DNA of 64,000 bases, from positions 2,852,001-2,916,000 of the forward strand of contig NZ_LR594662.1 of assembly GCF_901827175.1 (NCBI RefSeq). Direction: 5' to 3'. Under the pieces are notes generated by a model, which made no database searches, had not been told where the DNA came from, and saw nothing but the letters and a program-made list of their open reading frames with translations. The position numbers and the translations under genes were made by a program. This DNA is from Variovorax sp. RA8 (GTDB lineage: Bacteria; Pseudomonadota; Gammaproteobacteria; Burkholderiales; Burkholderiaceae_C). This document shows positions 21,244-28,392 of the stretch, piece by piece (the first letter of the stretch is position 1; each line of letters begins with the position of its first letter).

Positions 21244-22560
21244 TCAGCGCTGAGGCATGTCCTTGGCCGAGTAGCCGAGGCTCACCGTCGCATCGTCCGG
21301 AATGGAAGGCATGCCGGCGTTCCAGTCCAGCCAGGCCTGGCGCATGGCGGCCAGCCGCTCGGGCTCGCGGAGGGCCTGATTGGCGCGCTCGCGCTCGTCG
21401 GCCGGGATATTGAACAGGTACTCGTGCCCGTCGACCTGCAGGTACTTCCAGTCGCCATCGCGCAGGGCACGCTGGCTGCGGTGGTTCATGCGCCAGTGCA
21501 GCGGGCGGCGCAAGCAGGTCGCCGCGTCGCGCAGGACGGGCAGCAGCGAGACGCCATCGAGCGGATAGTCCGGATCGGCAGCAGCGCCTGCGGCTTCGAG
21601 CATCGTGGCCGACCAGTCCATCGTCATGCAGTGCTGGTCGCTCTTGCTGCCGGCGCGAATGACGGCGGGCCAGTGGGCGATCCACGGCACGCGGATGCCG
21701 CCCTCGGTCAGGTCCATCTTGCCGCCGACGAGCGGCCAGTTGTCGGAGAAGCGTTCACCGCCGTTGTCGCTGGTGAAGACGACCAGCGTGTTGTCGGCGA
21801 TTCCCTGCTTATCGAGCGCGGCCATGATCCAGCCGATGCCCTCGTCCATGTGGTGGATCATGCGGCGGTAGACGTGGATGTTGCCGCCTGCCAGGTCGAA
21901 GAGCTTGTTCTTGACGGCCGGGGCGCGGCCCGCGTCCTCTCGCGTCTCCCAGGGCCAGTGTGGTGCCGTGTAGTGCAGGCTCAGGAAGAAGGGCGCCTCC
22001 TTGCCGGCCATGCGCTCCACGTAGTCGACGGCGCGGCGCGAGAGCAGGTCGGTGAGGTAGCCCTCTTCCTGCTTGTCTTCCTCGCCCGCCCAAAGGTCAT
22101 GGCGGCCCGCAGAGTCGCAATGCGTGAAGTAGTCGACGCCGCCCGACATCGGGCCGAAGAACTCCTCGTAGCCTGAGCGCAGCGGTCCGAAGGCGGGCGG
22201 AAAGCCCAGGTGCCACTTGCCGATCAGCGCCGTGCGGTAGCCCGCGTCACGCAGCAGCGAGGGCAGGGTCGGATGCGCCGGCGGCAGGCCCAGGGTGGCG
22301 CTGCCGCGGCTCCTGCTGTTGATCGGCTCCTCGGCTGCGCCTCGGAGGCGGTACTGGTAGCGCGCGGTCATGAGCGCGAAGCGCGTCGGTGAGCACACGG
22401 GCGAGTTCGCGTAGCCTTGCGTGAAGCGGATGCCCTTGGCGGCCAGGCGATCGAGCACCGGCGACACGGGACCGAACGCCGCATCGCGCCCGCCGTAGCA
22501 GCCGAGGTCGGCGAAGCCGAGGTCGTCGGCCACGATGAAGATGATGTTGGGACGTTGCAT
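21244..22560 (-). CDS. Type I (formylglycine) sulfatase, cytoplasmic by sequence
   Basis: Predicted 438 aa. MQRPNIIFIVADDLGFADLGCYGG gives the metal-binding Asp pair (D12, D13). SPVCSPTRFALMTAR carries the C-x-P-x-R motif in which Cys56 would be oxidised to formylglycine. ALIGKWHLG and FTSDNGG supply other metal and sulfate ligands. Sulfatases hydrolyse organic sulfate esters. The usual G after the motif (TGR) is A here, which is tolerated in some members. No signal peptide is visible, so the substrate would have to be imported. The gene is five bases after a Bug-type binding-protein gene and likely in an operon with two of them (21244-24534), suggesting uptake plus desulfation of a carboxylated sulfate ester. 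The substrate is unknown. Confidence 0.88.
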   Translation of the reverse strand: MQRPNIIFIVADDLGFADLGCYGGRDAAFGPVSPVLDRLAAKGIRFTQGYANSPVCSPTRFALMTARYQYRLRGAAEEPINSRSRGSATLGLPPAHPTLPSLLRDAGYRTALIGKWHLGFPPAFGPLRSGYEEFFGPMSGGVDYFTHCDSAGRHDLWAGEEDKQEEGYLTDLLSRRAVDYVERMAGKEAPFFLSLHYTAPHWPWETREDAGRAPAVKNKLFDLAGGNIHVYRRMIHHMDEGIGWIMAALDKQGIADNTLVVFTSDNGGERFSDNWPLVGGKMDLTEGGIRVPWIAHWPAVIRAGSKSDQHCMTMDWSATMLEAAGAAADPDYPLDGVSLLPVLRDAATCLRRPLHWRMNHRSQRALRDGDWKYLQVDGHEYLFNIPADERERANQALREPERLAAMRQAWLDWNAGMPSIPDDATVSLGYSAKDMPQR

Positions 22561-22565
22561 GAGGG

Positions 22566-23543
22566 TCAGGGCTGGTAGCCGGATTTCTGGACCACCGGCG
22601 CCCATTGCGCGCGATAGGCCTTGAGCATGGCCGCGGTCTGTTCCTGCGTGCTGGCCACCGGCGTCATCAGCGAATCCTTGAAGCGCCGCGTCGTGTCCGG
22701 GTCCTGCATGACTTCGCGAATGGCTTGCGAGAAGCGTGCGACCTTCTCGCGCGGCATGGTCGCCGGCGCAAAGAAGGCGTTCCAGCCGAGCGCGACGAGG
22801 TCGAGGCCGGCCTCCTTGAAGGTCGGCACCTCGGGCGCAAAGGGCGAGCGCTTCGCGCCCGACATCGCGAGGATGCGCACCTTGCCGGCCTGGTGCTGCG
22901 GAATGACCACGTCCAGCGTGTCGACGGCGATCGGCACCTGGCCGCCGATGAGATCGGTCAGCAAAGGGCCCGAGCCGCGATAGCCGATCACCTGGGTCGG
23001 CACCCTGGCCTTCTCGCCGACCATGAGTCCGAAGAAGTGCGGCAGGCTGCCCGTGGCCGGCACGCCGACGTTGGCCTTGTCCGGATTGGCCCGTATCCAT
23101 GCCAGCAGGTGCGACAGCTCGCGCACCGGTACGGCGGTCGAGACCGACAGCGCGAACTCGTAGTCGTTGACGTGCGACACCGGCACGAAGTCGCGCTCGG
23201 GGTCGTAGCCGCTGTCCTTGAAGACCAGCGGCGCGACCACCATCACCGCGGGGTTGGCCAGCATCAGCACGTTCTGCCCGGCCGGCGTGGCCTTGACCTG
23301 CTGCGCCGCGAGGCGCCCGCCGGCGCCGGGCTTGTTGTCGACGACCACCGGCACGCCGAGCCTGGCCTGGAGCTTGTCACCCACGATGCGGGCCACGCGG
23401 TCGGTGGCGCCCCCCGGGGCATAGCCGACGACAATGCGCAGCGGCCCGTCCGGAGCTTGCGCGAAGGCGCCGCTCGTCGTCAGCGTGGCGATGGCGGCGA
23501 GGGCGAGGGTGCCGGCAAGGCGGCGCAGAAGATGTTGGAGCAT
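22566..23543 (-). CDS. Tripartite tricarboxylate transporter substrate-binding protein (Bug/TctC)
   Basis: Predicted 325 aa with a signal peptide (about 1-28, cleaved after GAFA). The mature part has the family hallmarks PLRIVVGYAPGGATDRVARIV, VVVDNKPGAGG and a central YRGSGPLLTDLIGGQV. These periplasmic proteins bind carboxylated compounds and, when paired with TctA/TctB, drive import. Neither TctA nor TctB is in this window, as is common for the many orphan Bug proteins of Burkholderiales. It lies seven bases downstream of a second Bug gene and five bases upstream of the sulfatase gene. The ligand cannot be read. Confidence 0.9.
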   Translation of the reverse strand: MLQHLLRRLAGTLALAAIATLTTSGAFAQAPDGPLRIVVGYAPGGATDRVARIVGDKLQARLGVPVVVDNKPGAGGRLAAQQVKATPAGQNVLMLANPAVMVVAPLVFKDSGYDPERDFVPVSHVNDYEFALSVSTAVPVRELSHLLAWIRANPDKANVGVPATGSLPHFFGLMVGEKARVPTQVIGYRGSGPLLTDLIGGQVPIAVDTLDVVIPQHQAGKVRILAMSGAKRSPFAPEVPTFKEAGLDLVALGWNAFFAPATMPREKVARFSQAIREVMQDPDTTRRFKDSLMTPVASTQEQTAAMLKAYRAQWAPVVQKSGYQP

Positions 23544-23550
23544 GGGAGGT

Positions 23551-24534
23551 TCAATCGTTGGCCTGGAAGTTCACAGCCTTCATGATGCCGCTCCAGCGTG
23601 CGGTGTCTTCGCGCATGGTCTTCAGGAGCGCTTCGGGTCCGTCGCTCACCGGGTACATGCCGTTCTGAAGCAGCTGCTGGCGCACTTCGCGCGAGTTCAC
23701 CGCGCGGGTGAACTCGGCGCGCAGCTTGTCGACGATCGGTTGGGGCGTGCCGCGCGGCGCGTAGTAGGCGAACCAGGCCGCCGCGACCACGTCCTTGTAG
23801 CCGGCCTCGACGAAGGTGGGCAGGCTGGGCATCAACGGGGAGCGCTTGCCGCCGCTGGTGGCCAGCACTTTCACTCGGCCGCTCGCCTGCAGCTGGAGCG
23901 CGCCGCCGACGGTGTCGAAGTAGACCGGCACGGTGCCGCCCATCAGGTCCTGGCGCGCCGGGGTGGAGCCGCGATAGGCCACGTGCACCATCTTCAGCCC
24001 GGCTGCGCGGTTGAGCATCTCGCCGAGAAAGTGCGAGGGCGTGCCGGCGCCGTACGAGGCGAAGCTCAGCTTGTCGCCCTGGCCCTTGGCCCAGGCGATG
24101 AACTCGGGCAGCGTGTTGGCCGGCACGTCCTTGTGGATCACCAGCGCCAGCTCGAAGCGCGCCGCGTTGATGATCGGCACGAAGTCCTTGACGGGGTCGT
24201 ACGAAAGATGCCGGTAGGCACTGGGAAACATGGTCATCATGCTGGCCGTCCCCAGCAGCAGCATGCGGCCGTCCGGCGCCGCAGTCTTCACCGCCTCGGC
24301 CGCAATGCGGCCGGCCGCGCCGGAGCGGTTGTCGATGATCAGCGGGCCCAGGGTGTCCCGCACCTCGTGCGCAATCGCACGCGTCAGCACGTCCTGGGTG
24401 CCGCCCGCGGGCACGCCGATCAGCACCTTGATGGGCTGGCCGGGCGTGAAGGCCTGCGCATGCGCGAGCGGGGCCAGTGCCATGCCTCCCAGCACGGTGA
24501 GGGCGCGACGGCGATGAAGGGTGAAGGCCTGCAT
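23551..24534 (-). CDS. Tripartite tricarboxylate transporter substrate-binding protein (Bug/TctC)
   Basis: Predicted 327 aa. The ATG at 24534 has GGAG seven bases upstream; an upstream alternative would add 19 polar residues before the signal peptide. The N-terminus MQAFTLHRRRALTVLGGMALAPLAHA has an RRR plus hydrophobic core, possibly a Tat-like signal. The mature protein contains PIKVLIGVPAGGTQDVLTRAI, LIIDNRSGAAGR and VAYRGSTPARQDLMGGTV, typical of Bug proteins. It is first gene of the presumed operon with the next Bug gene and the sulfatase, and is divergent from a MarR regulator across 121 bases with a 13-base palindrome. Confidence 0.9.
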   Translation of the reverse strand: MQAFTLHRRRALTVLGGMALAPLAHAQAFTPGQPIKVLIGVPAGGTQDVLTRAIAHEVRDTLGPLIIDNRSGAAGRIAAEAVKTAAPDGRMLLLGTASMMTMFPSAYRHLSYDPVKDFVPIINAARFELALVIHKDVPANTLPEFIAWAKGQGDKLSFASYGAGTPSHFLGEMLNRAAGLKMVHVAYRGSTPARQDLMGGTVPVYFDTVGGALQLQASGRVKVLATSGGKRSPLMPSLPTFVEAGYKDVVAAAWFAYYAPRGTPQPIVDKLRAEFTRAVNSREVRQQLLQNGMYPVSDGPEALLKTMREDTARWSGIMKAVNFQAND

Positions 24535-24619
24535 GGGGTTGTCTCCGGTCTTTGATTCTCTGTTCGTCGGGCCGCGGCCGTGCGGCAGCATCGATCGAAT
24601 TTAGGGTCGGGGCTTCTGA

Positions 24620-24632
24620 TTGATCTAATCAA
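24620..24632. promoter_or_regulatory. Candidate MarR operator between the Bug/sulfatase operon and marR-type gene
   Basis: TTGAT-CTA-ATCAA, perfect 5-base arms around three bases, centred in the 121-base divergent intergenic region. MarR regulators typically bind AT-containing palindromes next to their own start. AT-rich arms stand out in this high-GC region. Confidence 0.5.
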
Positions 24633-24655
24633 CCATCCCCCGGATTAACCCCGAC

Positions 24656-25153
24656 ATGAGCGAATCTGCGCGCCAATCCCTGGACGGGCTGCTGCTGTAC
24701 CGGCTGTCGCGCCTGCTTTCCGTCGCGGGCAGCATGGTCATTCGCCTGTGCGAAGGCCGCTTCGGCATCACCCGGCGCGAATGGCGGCTGATCGCGACGC
24801 TCGCCAGCCGTGGCGCGCTGAGCTCTTCGCAACTGGCCGAACATGCCCAGCTCGACCGGGCGCGCACCTCCAAGGCGGTCGGATCACTGGTCGAGAAGCG
24901 GCTGCTGTCGCGCACCCATCCGGCCGGCGACCGCCGGCAGGTGCTGCTGCAGCTCACCGAGCGCGGGCAGGCCGTGTACGACGAGCTCCATCCGCTGGTG
25001 ACCCGCATTAACGCCGACCTGCTGGCGGCGCTGGATGCCGACCAGGCAGCCAGCCTGGACGAGGCCCTGCGCCAACTGCAGGAGCGCGCCGAGCAGCTCG
25101 CTGCCGTGGCGGTGCTACCCAAGGCCGACCGCCGCCGGCGCGGCACAGGCTGA
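24656..25153 (+). CDS. MarR-family transcriptional regulator
   Basis: Predicted 165 aa. The winged-helix core is clear: FGITRREWRLIATLASRGALSSSQLAEHAQLDRARTSKAVGSLVEKRLLSRTHPAGDRRQVLLQLTERG, including the wing D-R-R. MarR proteins are dimeric repressors that respond to small aromatic or phenolic ligands. The gene is divergent from the Bug/Bug/sulfatase operon, so it is the probable local regulator. The C-terminus is basic (KADRRRRGTG). It runs convergently towards a third Bug gene that ends 19 bases downstream. Confidence 0.9.
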   Translation: MSESARQSLDGLLLYRLSRLLSVAGSMVIRLCEGRFGITRREWRLIATLASRGALSSSQLAEHAQLDRARTSKAVGSLVEKRLLSRTHPAGDRRQVLLQLTERGQAVYDELHPLVTRINADLLAALDADQAASLDEALRQLQERAEQLAAVAVLPKADRRRRGTG

Positions 25154-25172
25154 GGCTGCGCGCGCATGGGCT

Positions 25173-26168
25173 TTAGTCCAGCTTCATGCCGGTGGCCTTG
25201 ACGATCCGGCCGTAGCGCTCGCGGCTTGCGTCCAGATGTTGTTGCGCCGCGGCGCCGGTTTCGCCGAGCGCCACCATGTCGAGCGCGGCGAGCCGCGTCT
25301 TGAGCTCCGGCAGGGCCAGCGCGGACTGCAGCGCGCCGCGCAAGGTCTGCATCACCGGTTCGGGCGTCGCGGCCGGAACCATCGCGAGGTAGAGCACCTC
25401 GAATTCCAGGTCCTTGAGCCCGAGCTCGCCCACCGGGGCCACCTGCGGCAGCAGCGGCGAACGTTGCCGCCCAGTCACCGCCAGCGCGCGCAGCTTGCCG
25501 GCCTGCAGGTGCGGCAGCAGGCCGGGCGTGGCAAGAATGCCGGCCTGCACCTCGCCCGAAAGCAGCGCCGTGACGGCCGGAGCATTGCCCCTGTAGGGCA
25601 CGTGCGTGATCTTCGCGCCGGTCGCGCTCGAGAAGATCTCGGCGGCGATGTGGCCCGGGCTCCCATTGCCCGCCGAGGCGAAGGTGAACGGCTGCGCCTT
25701 GCCCTGGCGGATGAAATCGGGCAGCGTCTTCGCATCGACCGAGGAGCCGACGCCGAAGGCGAGGCCCGAGGAACTGAAGATCATCAGCGGCTTCAGGTCT
25801 TTTGCCGCGAAAGGCATCGAGGCGTACAGGTGCGGATTGATGGTGAAGGTGGTGTCGATCGACAGCAGCACCGTGTAGCCGTCGGCAGCGCTCTTGGCCA
25901 CCACGTCCGCACCGATGTTGCCACCCGCGCCGGGGCGGTTGTCGACGACGAAGGGCTGCTTCAGGTCTTTCTGCAATGCGTCGGACAGCGCACGGCCGAG
26001 GATGTCGAGAGGGCCGCCGGCCGGGAAGTTGGTGATGAGCTTCACGGGCTTGGCAGGGTAGGCAGTGTCTGCCTGGGCGGGTGGGCCTGCGAGCCCGAGC
26101 GCCAGCGCGGAGCAGGTCGCCGCGAGAGCGAGGCGGCGCATCGCGCCGAAGGAAGCAGGGCGGGTCAC
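25173..26168 (-). CDS. Tripartite tricarboxylate transporter substrate-binding protein (Bug/TctC), third copy
   Basis: Predicted 331 aa from the GTG at 26168, which has GGAG eight bases upstream; an internal ATG at 26141 (MRRLALAATCSALALGLAG) is an alternative start directly at the signal peptide. The mature part carries KPVKLITNFPAGGPLDILGRALS, FVVDNRPGAGGNIG and VPYRGNAPAVTALLSGEV. It is divergent from a LysR gene over 148 bases, the common pairing for regulated Bug genes. No membrane partner genes are nearby. Confidence 0.9.
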   Translation of the reverse strand: MTRPASFGAMRRLALAATCSALALGLAGPPAQADTAYPAKPVKLITNFPAGGPLDILGRALSDALQKDLKQPFVVDNRPGAGGNIGADVVAKSAADGYTVLLSIDTTFTINPHLYASMPFAAKDLKPLMIFSSSGLAFGVGSSVDAKTLPDFIRQGKAQPFTFASAGNGSPGHIAAEIFSSATGAKITHVPYRGNAPAVTALLSGEVQAGILATPGLLPHLQAGKLRALAVTGRQRSPLLPQVAPVGELGLKDLEFEVLYLAMVPAATPEPVMQTLRGALQSALALPELKTRLAALDMVALGETGAAAQQHLDASRERYGRIVKATGMKLD

Positions 26169-26316
26169 GTATTTGTCTCCATGGTGGGGCGCCGAATGCG
26201 GCAAGGGGCGCAACAGGAGACTCTAGGAGCGCGTTCGTCCCGGCACAACTGAAAGCTGTTCTGCGTGCTATTCCGGGTGGTTATATTTGCAGGAACACAG
26301 CCAGGTTGCACTGCAC

Positions 26317-27300
26317 ATGCCAGCTATAAATTTTGCTCGTCTCAAGCTGCGCCATCTGCAGTGCCTTGTGGTGGTCGCCCAGGAGCGCAACCTGGTGCGC
26401 GCGGCCAAGGCGCTGGCACTGACGCAGCCTGCGGTCTCCAAGACCATCGCCGAGCTCGAGGACATCGTCGGCCGCCGGCTGCTGCTGCGCAGGCGGCGCG
26501 GCGTCGAGCTGATGCCGGCCGCCGACGTGCTGGTGCGCCACGCCGTGGTCGCGCTGCGCGGCTTGCGCGAAGGCCTGGGCCTGGCGCTGGAGCAGCCGGA
26601 GCTCGATCAGCTGCACGTGGCGGTTGGCGCGTTGCCGAACATGGCGGCCCATCTGCTGCCGGCGGCCATCGCGGCGCTGCACGTGAAGGCGCCCGCGCTG
26701 CGCGTGCGTGTCGCCAGCGGCACCAACGCCCAGCTCATGACGCAGCTGCGCCAGGGCGAGATCGACCTGGTGCTGGGCCGCCTGGCCCAGGCTTCGGCGA
26801 TGGCAGATCTGGCCTTCGAGCACCTGTACAGCGAGCCGCTGCTGCTGGTGGCGCGGCCCGGCCATCCGCTCGCTTCGCTGCGGCGCCCCAAGCTCGACGC
26901 GCTGGCGGGGTATCCGCTCGTCGTGCCGGTGTCGGGCACGTTGATCCGTCACACCGCCGATGCCTTCCTGGTCGCGCACGGGCTGACGCCGCCGCGCTGC
27001 ATGGTGGAGGCGACCGACACCAGCTTCGCCGTCGGCCTGCTTCAGTGCGCCGACGCGGTGTGGTTCGCGCCGCAGGGCGCCGTCGACGGGTTTCTTGCAC
27101 GCGGCGAGCTGCGCCGGCTGGCCATCGACACTGCGAGCACCGAAGGCCCCGTGGGGCTCACCGTGCGGCGCGGCAGCGAAGCGGGTGAGGGCGCCCGGGC
27201 GTTGATCGAATCCATCCACGAAGTGGTGCGGCAGCGCGCCCAGGTGCTCGCCGCCGCAGCCCGCCCCGGGCGGGCGCGCCGCTCAGCCCCGGCTGGCTGA
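26317..27300 (+). CDS. LysR-family transcriptional regulator
   Basis: Predicted 327 aa. The N-terminal helix-turn-helix is at about residues 6-65: LKLRHLQCLVVVAQERNLVRAAKALALTQPAVSKTIAELEDIVGRRLLLR. The co-inducer domain follows with VAVGALPNMAAHLLPAAI and a typical second lobe. The wording of the DNA-binding part resembles PcaQ/GbpR-type members. The ATG at 26317 is used; a TTG 30 bases upstream is a weaker option. It probably regulates the divergent third Bug gene. The stop overlaps the end of the convergent mscS-type gene by 18 bases. Confidence 0.92.
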   Translation: MPAINFARLKLRHLQCLVVVAQERNLVRAAKALALTQPAVSKTIAELEDIVGRRLLLRRRRGVELMPAADVLVRHAVVALRGLREGLGLALEQPELDQLHVAVGALPNMAAHLLPAAIAALHVKAPALRVRVASGTNAQLMTQLRQGEIDLVLGRLAQASAMADLAFEHLYSEPLLLVARPGHPLASLRRPKLDALAGYPLVVPVSGTLIRHTADAFLVAHGLTPPRCMVEATDTSFAVGLLQCADAVWFAPQGAVDGFLARGELRRLAIDTASTEGPVGLTVRRGSEAGEGARALIESIHEVVRQRAQVLAAAARPGRARRSAPAG

Positions 27301-28392
27301 GGACAGCCGGGTGGTGGAAGGGGCTGCCGCTTCCACTTCCGCTTGCGATTGCGGGCCGCCCTCGACGCGCAGCCTGGGCAGGAACTGCGGGTACTCGCGC
27401 TGCATGAAGTCGATCAGCCCCTCGCGCACCGTGCAGCGCAGGTCGAAGGCGAGCGACGACGAGGCGGCGGTGCACAGCACGCGGATCTGCATGGTCCGGT
27501 CGGTGGCGTCGGTCACGCGCAGATTGAAGAAGCGGCCGTCCCACTCGGGCGCCGACTTCACGATTCGCTCGACCTCCTCGCGAAGCGGCGCCAGCGGCAT
27601 GCCGTAGTCGGCGTAGATGAAGACCGAGCCCAGGAGCTGCGCGCTGCTGCGTGTCCAGTTCTGGAAGGGCTTCTCGATGAAGTAGGACAGCGGCAGGATC
27701 AGCCGCCGGTCGTCCCAGATGCGCAGCACGACAAAGGTGCCGGTGATCTCCTCCACGCGGCCCCATTCGCCCTCGACCACCAGCACGTCGTCGATGCGGA
27801 TCGGCTGCGCCAGCGCGATCTGCAGCCCGGCGATCAGGTTGCTGAAGACCGGCTTGGCCGCCAAGCCGGCCACGATGCCGATCACGCCCGCCGATGCCAG
27901 CAGGCTGGCCCCGACCTGGCGCGCGCCCGGGAAGGTCATGAGCATCAGCGAGGCGCCGGCTACCAGCAGCACGGTGCCGGCGGTGCGCGCCAGCACGCGG
28001 GTCTGGGTGAGCACGCGGCGCGCCTGAAGGTTGTCTTCCACATCGTGAGGGTGCTTGGCCAGGACGCCGTCGGCGATGCCGTTGACGGCACGGATGGCAA
28101 GCCAGGTCGCTGCCGCGATGAACAAGAGTCCATTGACGTGCCGCACACTGTTGATGAAGGCCAGGTCCTCCGGTGCAGCCTGCCACACCATCTGGAGCGC
28201 GATCAGCGGGAGAACGAAGCGGGCCGGGCCCTGGATGTTGAGGAGCATTGCGTGAACCACGGGCGCGTGGCGCGTCAGCCGCAACAGCACCATGCCGCCG
28301 ATGCGGTGGACGACCAGTGCGAGCGGAACGGCGATCAGCGCTGCAAGGCAGGGCGCGAACCATGGATGGGCGAGCAGAATGTCCTTGGTCAT
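27283..28392 (-). CDS. Small-conductance mechanosensitive channel family protein
   Basis: Predicted 369 aa. Four or five TM segments precede the pore helix and beta domain: ASAGVIGIVAGLAAKPVFSNLIAGLQIALAQPIRIDDVLVVEGEWG. Next come VLRIWDDRRLILPLSYFIEKPFQNW and the C-terminal alpha/beta part. This is the MscS fold that opens on membrane tension to release solutes during osmotic downshock. The pore helix is Gly/Ala-rich as expected. The C-terminal tail is low complexity. Its ATG shares its A with the TGA of the FUSC gene (TGATG), so translation is coupled to it. Confidence 0.9.
   Translation of the reverse strand: MTKDILLAHPWFAPCLAALIAVPLALVVHRIGGMVLLRLTRHAPVVHAMLLNIQGPARFVLPLIALQMVWQAAPEDLAFINSVRHVNGLLFIAAATWLAIRAVNGIADGVLAKHPHDVEDNLQARRVLTQTRVLARTAGTVLLVAGASLMLMTFPGARQVGASLLASAGVIGIVAGLAAKPVFSNLIAGLQIALAQPIRIDDVLVVEGEWGRVEEITGTFVVLRIWDDRRLILPLSYFIEKPFQNWTRSSAQLLGSVFIYADYGMPLAPLREEVERIVKSAPEWDGRFFNLRVTDATDRTMQIRVLCTAASSSLAFDLRCTVREGLIDFMQREYPQFLPRLRVEGGPQSQAEVEAAAPSTTRLSSASRG

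Noticed and set aside
23434..24555. 373-codon plus-strand open frame across the Bug genes
   Set aside because: His/Arg/Gly-rich antisense shadow of two clear binding-protein genes.
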